Source of the DNA: G963663315 sp963665165
GTDB taxonomy: Bacteria > Pseudomonadota > Gammaproteobacteria > Arenicellales > Poriferihabitantaceae
Direction: 5' to 3'
DNA: 64,000 nucleotides
Assembly (NCBI GenBank): GCA_963665165.1
Contig: OY761989.1
Location: 186,001 to 250,000 of the forward strand
The notes under the pieces are model-generated. The model ran no database searches, was not told the DNA's origin, and was given only the letters and a program-made list of their open reading frames with translations. Every line of letters begins with the position of its first letter. Within the stretch, counting starts at the first letter, position 1. The position numbers and the translations under genes are program-made. Of the stretch, positions 61,166-64,000 are shown piece by piece.

Positions 61166-61240
61166 TAAATTCCCCGGTTTGGACGGGGTCAAAAAACCCG
61201 GGACGGGGCCCTGTCACCCGTAAGGAACCGCAGGACAAGC

Positions 61241-61246
61241 TATAAT
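61241..61246 (+). promoter_or_regulatory. Perfect -10 box six bases before the HEPN gene start
   Basis: TATAAT at 61241-61246 with the ATG at 61252. A transcript would begin at or within a base or two of the start codon, giving a leaderless message. No good -35 box is seen. Confidence 0.35.
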
Positions 61247-61251
61247 TAACT

Positions 61252-61668
61252 ATGATTGACTACAGCAAGTTCCAATTATCGCTGAAGCGTCTTGAGGAAC
61301 AACACGAAAACCACCGGACACTGGATCCGGCCCTGCCAAAACTGATTCGCGAGGGTATCTCCGAGTCCGTCATCCAGCGATTCGAGACCTGCTATGACTG
61401 CCTGTGGAAAGTGTTGAGGCGATATCTGGTTGAGAGGCTTGGACTCGTGGATGTGCCAAACAGCCCGAAACCGATTTTCAGGCTTGCAGGTGAAAACCGT
61501 CTTTTTGCTTCACCGATCAAACGGTGGTTGCGATATGCTGACATCCGTATCGGCACGGCGCATGATTATGACGGTGAAAAGGCGAAAGCCTGCCTTGTAC
61601 TGATGAACGAATTTATTGGCGATGCAGTTGCCCTGTACCAGACCATGAGCGAAACGACATGGGAATAG
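61252..61668 (+). CDS. HepT/HI0074-type HEPN protein (partner of a minimal nucleotidyltransferase)
   Basis: 138 residues, all helical. RFETCYDCLWKVLRRYLVER is the typical central helix, and RIGTAHDY fits the RX4HXY ribonuclease motif of HepT toxins. The related HI0074 proteins are regarded as substrate-binding partners of the nucleotidyltransferase. The next gene overlaps by 10 bases and encodes the MNT protein. In HepT-MntA systems MntA adds AMP to the HepT tyrosine to neutralise it. Whether this pair is a toxin-antitoxin module or a housekeeping pair is not settled by sequence. Confidence 0.85.
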   Translation: MIDYSKFQLSLKRLEEQHENHRTLDPALPKLIREGISESVIQRFETCYDCLWKVLRRYLVERLGLVDVPNSPKPIFRLAGENRLFASPIKRWLRYADIRIGTAHDYDGEKAKACLVLMNEFIGDAVALYQTMSETTWE

Positions 61669-61973
61669 ACCGGGCCATCGACATTACCGGCGAGGAACGT
61701 GAGGTTATTCTGGACCTGCTTCATCAGCACTTGCCCGGTGTAAAGGCCTGGGTTTATGGTTCCCGCGCGAAACGGACATCCCGACCGGAATCCGACCTTG
61801 ATCTGGTGGTATTCGCTCCCCCCGAGCAATCCCCAAAAGTCGGCGACCTGCGGGAAGCATTCGAAGAAAGCAACCTGCCGTTTCGGGTGGACCTTTTCGT
61901 CTGGGATGAGGTGCCCGAATCATTCCGGGATCAAATCGAAGAGGACTCTGTACCTTTTCCTGCTACCGCATAA
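61659..61973 (+). CDS. Minimal nucleotidyltransferase (MntA-like)
   Basis: 104 residues. The nucleotidyltransferase motif GSX10DXD is complete: GSRAKRTSRPESDLDLVV. The third metal-binding Asp is in FRVDLFVWDEV. It probably AMPylates its HEPN partner encoded just upstream (10-base overlap). Confidence 0.88.
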   Translation: MGIDRAIDITGEEREVILDLLHQHLPGVKAWVYGSRAKRTSRPESDLDLVVFAPPEQSPKVGDLREAFEESNLPFRVDLFVWDEVPESFRDQIEEDSVPFPATA

Positions 61974-61985
61974 ATTCCGGGTGCG

Positions 61986-62660
61986 CTAATCTGGCCGCTC
62001 GTTTATGTGCGGATACGCGACCTTCCCCCATGTCTCCGAGTCCGGGTCGCGATTGATGTCCTGCTGCATGATGTCCACGATCGTCGGCACGAGAGACGCC
62101 ATGATCCGGCTGCCGTCCCGGAGCTGATCGTGCCCAAAGCCGCTCGGCCAGGTTGCGCCGCCATGAAATAACTGATTGCGCAAGGTATAGAGGCGGCGGA
62201 ACACAACCGACAGGATGGAAAGGACGTCCTGTTCCGACAGCGCCCTTTTCACCTTCCTCTTGTCACTTTCAAAACGCTGTTTCCAATGATAATCGGGCTT
62301 CCGGTCCCAGATAGCCTTCCAGAAGGGCTGGAACACGTAGTGGTTGTCCAGCAGGATCCGGATTGGGCCGGGGTACTTGTCCCATACAATCCTTTCCAGA
62401 ACGCCCGCTCGGTCCTGCCTCACGATGTTCTCGAGAAATACCGTGAAACGGTAGGTTTCGCTCTCATCCTCGACGAAATCACGCAACGCCGATTCATCAC
62501 CATAGGCCGCGTTGAAAGCAATCCATAGAAACATGAATCGTTCAATCTCCTTCGTACCTTTCTGCTTGCTACGTTTGATCCAGGAGTGGGCGCGGCGCAT
62601 CCGGTCTTCGTTGTGTTGCCGCTGCGGAACGAGTTGGTCAGTACGTTCAGGCTCTGGCAT
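61986..62660 (-). CDS. HEPN-domain-like protein, possibly RNase
   Basis: 224 residues, not assigned to a named family. N-terminal helix KEIERFMFLWIAFNAAYGDE and a C-terminal LRNQLFHGGATWP that fits the RX4H motif of HEPN (Apea-like) proteins. The ATG at 62660 is followed by a polar stretch. Proteins of this form occur in defence islands. Convergent with the MNT gene, with 12 bases between stops. The name 'HEPN' rests on one motif and helix content. Confidence 0.65.
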   Translation of the reverse strand: MPEPERTDQLVPQRQHNEDRMRRAHSWIKRSKQKGTKEIERFMFLWIAFNAAYGDESALRDFVEDESETYRFTVFLENIVRQDRAGVLERIVWDKYPGPIRILLDNHYVFQPFWKAIWDRKPDYHWKQRFESDKRKVKRALSEQDVLSILSVVFRRLYTLRNQLFHGGATWPSGFGHDQLRDGSRIMASLVPTIVDIMQQDINRDPDSETWGKVAYPHINERPD

Positions 62661-62773
62661 GTCAGGCTCTCCCTGCAGAATAGATAGCCGATCTATCGTT
62701 TCTGGCGCGAGTTGTACTCATAGTCTGCAACCTCATGATTCTCATCCTGAAATTGTAGGCTAAAAACCTGCTT

Positions 62774-62992
62774 TTGGACAAACCTTCCTTATTCGGCAGA
62801 AGACGATTGGTTTTCAAAAACATTTTCTTGTTGAAGATCATCAAAGATGAGTTTGAGGATGAGCTTCAGGACAATGAAAATGAAACGGATGAGTTTTATC
62901 TGAGTCAGTTTGTTTGGATGCTGTATGAGGATCTGTCCAATCCATATCAGTCGAAAATTCTGATTAAGAAGAAAGTTGCCGCATGGGCATAG
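62774..62992 (+). CDS. Doubtful 72-residue acidic ORF in a low-GC stretch
   Basis: TTG start at 62774; the product has a basic start (MDKPSLFGRRRLVFKN) and a strongly acidic middle (KDEFEDELQDNENETDEFYL), ending with KILIKKKVAAWA. No family recognised. This piece is clearly richer in A and T than the genes around it, which suggests transfer. The surrounding 516-base gap (62661-63176) holds nothing else I can name. A TAATAT near 63120 might be a -10 box of the next gene. Confidence 0.3.
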   Translation: MDKPSLFGRRRLVFKNIFLLKIIKDEFEDELQDNENETDEFYLSQFVWMLYEDLSNPYQSKILIKKKVAAWA

Positions 62993-63176
62993 AAAAGAAT
63001 TCCAGAGCCCACGGATGCCTGCTTGGCCAGCTTGCCGATGATGCGCTGTAAGGGAGTGCAATGTATCCCGAATGAACAAATATGCCCCACTGTGTGTACA
63101 GGTTCGGACACATTATGGTGTAATATGATGAAGAGCGCGTTTGGGGATGCGCCGCTCCAAGTACGGGTTTTGAGGT

Positions 63177-64000
63177 ATGACGACACGCACCGAACTGCTG
63201 GAAATCATAGCGAGCGGCGAGAATTCCGGAGTGGAATTCAAAAGGGATAATCTGCGCATCCAGGACCTCGCCAAGGAACTCGTCGCTTTCTCGAATCTTG
63301 AAGGCGGCATGGCGCTGCTCGGCATCGAAGATGACGGAACAATCACGGGCCTTACGCGAGACGACCTCGAAGAATGGGTAATGAATGTATGTCGCGACAA
63401 GATCAGGCCGGCTATTGTTCCGTTCTTCGAAGTGGTTCGCGGGGTCAAGGGCAATCACGATATTGCCATTGTGCGCGTGACCCGTGGCTACGACGTGCAT
63501 GCGCTCTGGCACAACAACACCAACAGATATCTGGTGCGTGTCGGCACACAGAGTCAGGAAGCAAGCCAGGAGGAACTCGCGCGCCTGTTCCAGCAAAGAG
63601 GCTCTGTACGGGCCGAACTGCGGCCCGTGTCGGGTGCCACGCTCGCCAACCTGGACCGGAGGCGGCTACGAAACTATTTCGGCGATATCCGCCAGCAGGA
63701 TGTGCCCGCCGACGAAGATGAGAGAGCATGGCAATCACTGCTCATCAATACCGAGATCATGACCGAGGAAGGTGTAACCGTCGGCGGCATGTTGTTGTTC
63801 GGCAAGACACCTAACCGGTTTCTGCCTCATGCAGGAATAGACGCTGTCGCATATCCCGGGACGGAACAGGACTATGACGCGCAAGAACGCGTTACGCTTC
63901 GCGGCCCCATGACTCCCTTGTTGAGCGAAGGCGGCGATATCGTTGAAAACAGCCTTGTCGAACAGGCTCTTGATTTTGTACAACGCAACACGCGTGTGGT
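63177..64000 (+). CDS. AlbA_2/Schlafen-like ATP-binding protein, N-terminal part (runs off the window)
   Basis: About 274 residues seen from an ATG at 63177 (preceded by tgagg). The start TELLEIIASGENSGVEFKRD, then LAKELVAFSNLEGGMALLGI and EDDGTITGL, is the AlbA_2 domain (formerly AAA_4, divergent AAA) fused in longer proteins to an ATPase-like part. The latter begins near LINTEIMTEEGVTVGGMLLF and GKTPNRFLPHAGIDAVAYPG. Annotated members are called transcriptional regulators or ATP-dependent helicase-like, and many occur in defence or stress loci. The C terminus and possible wHTH are beyond the window. Confidence 0.85.
   Translation, partial: MTTRTELLEIIASGENSGVEFKRDNLRIQDLAKELVAFSNLEGGMALLGIEDDGTITGLTRDDLEEWVMNVCRDKIRPAIVPFFEVVRGVKGNHDIAIVRVTRGYDVHALWHNNTNRYLVRVGTQSQEASQEELARLFQQRGSVRAELRPVSGATLANLDRRRLRNYFGDIRQQDVPADEDERAWQSLLINTEIMTEEGVTVGGMLLFGKTPNRFLPHAGIDAVAYPGTEQDYDAQERVTLRGPMTPLLSEGGDIVENSLVEQALDFVQRNTRV

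Noticed and set aside
61173..61205. GC-rich inverted repeats after the aldolase gene as terminator
   Set aside because: CCCCG/CGGGG pairing exists, but no T-run follows on the plus strand, so a terminator call is not supported.
1..64000. tRNA, rRNA or CRISPR arrays
   Set aside because: Reading the intergenic stretches showed no cloverleaf-like ends, no rRNA sequence and no regularly spaced repeats; a tRNA or repeat search was not possible here.

Overview
The window looks like a chromosomal segment of a free-living or host-associated gammaproteobacterium with moderately high GC. The evidence is the gmk-rpoZ-spoT block, coq7 (ubiquinone), aceK (glyoxylate bypass control), bepA, a sufSE pair and nagZ. 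Ectoine hydrolase and polyamine uptake genes suggest a marine or saline habitat, but this is inference. No rRNA, tRNA, CRISPR array or intact insertion sequence was seen.

Layout. 1-6.3 kb: partial glcD-like gene, coq7, gmk-rpoZ-spoT, a small phosphatase, an L,D-transpeptidase-fold protein and nagZ. 6.4-10.5 kb: a polyamine-type ABC operon behind a near-consensus promoter. 10.5-11.5 kb: a decayed restriction-modification (R-M) system. 11.6-14.5 kb: doeA-like ectoine hydrolase, sufE and sufS. 14.6-18.8 kb: a four-gene CoA-dependent acid catabolism operon (SDR, acyl-CoA dehydrogenase, CoA-transferase, hydratase) next to an SDR fossil. 18.8-24.7 kb: a glutamine amidotransferase and a QmoAB-HdrCB electron-transfer operon. 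24.8-31.9 kb: phosphoesterase, CbbQ-like ATPase, rpiA, bepA, MFS transporter and aceK.

31.9-44.6 kb is all on the minus strand. It holds tctCBA (tripartite tricarboxylate transporter), a GntR regulator, a TPP-dependent lyase, a CoA-transferase, a stand-alone 10-formyl-THF-hydrolase-like protein and a ketopantoate-reductase-like protein. Upstream lie a succinyl-CoA-synthetase-like pair and a quinone reductase. A 30-bp palindrome before tctC, and a related site before gntR, suggest one regulon. The enzymes could form an alpha-cleavage route: take up a carboxylate, make a 2-hydroxyacyl-CoA, cleave it to an aldehyde and formyl-CoA, and dispose of the formyl group. This is the best candidate for an undescribed system here.

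44.8-48.1 kb: MFS transporter, an unannotated 51-residue Cys-rich ORF joined by 4-base overlaps to an ArsI-like lyase gene, then a second R-M system whose nuclease has lost its catalytic centre by internal deletion while its methyltransferase is intact. 48.2-53.8 kb: a tungsten-type aldehyde oxidoreductase operon (aorABC-like) with two MoaD paralogues, moaA and an unknown protein ending in GGG. 54-61.2 kb: gltA, rhomboid protease, a type-2 ileS with a swapped GXHH motif and class I fructose-bisphosphate aldolase. 61.2-64 kb: a HEPN/nucleotidyltransferase pair, a second HEPN-like protein and a partial AlbA_2-type ATP-binding protein, resembling the edge of a defence or stress island.
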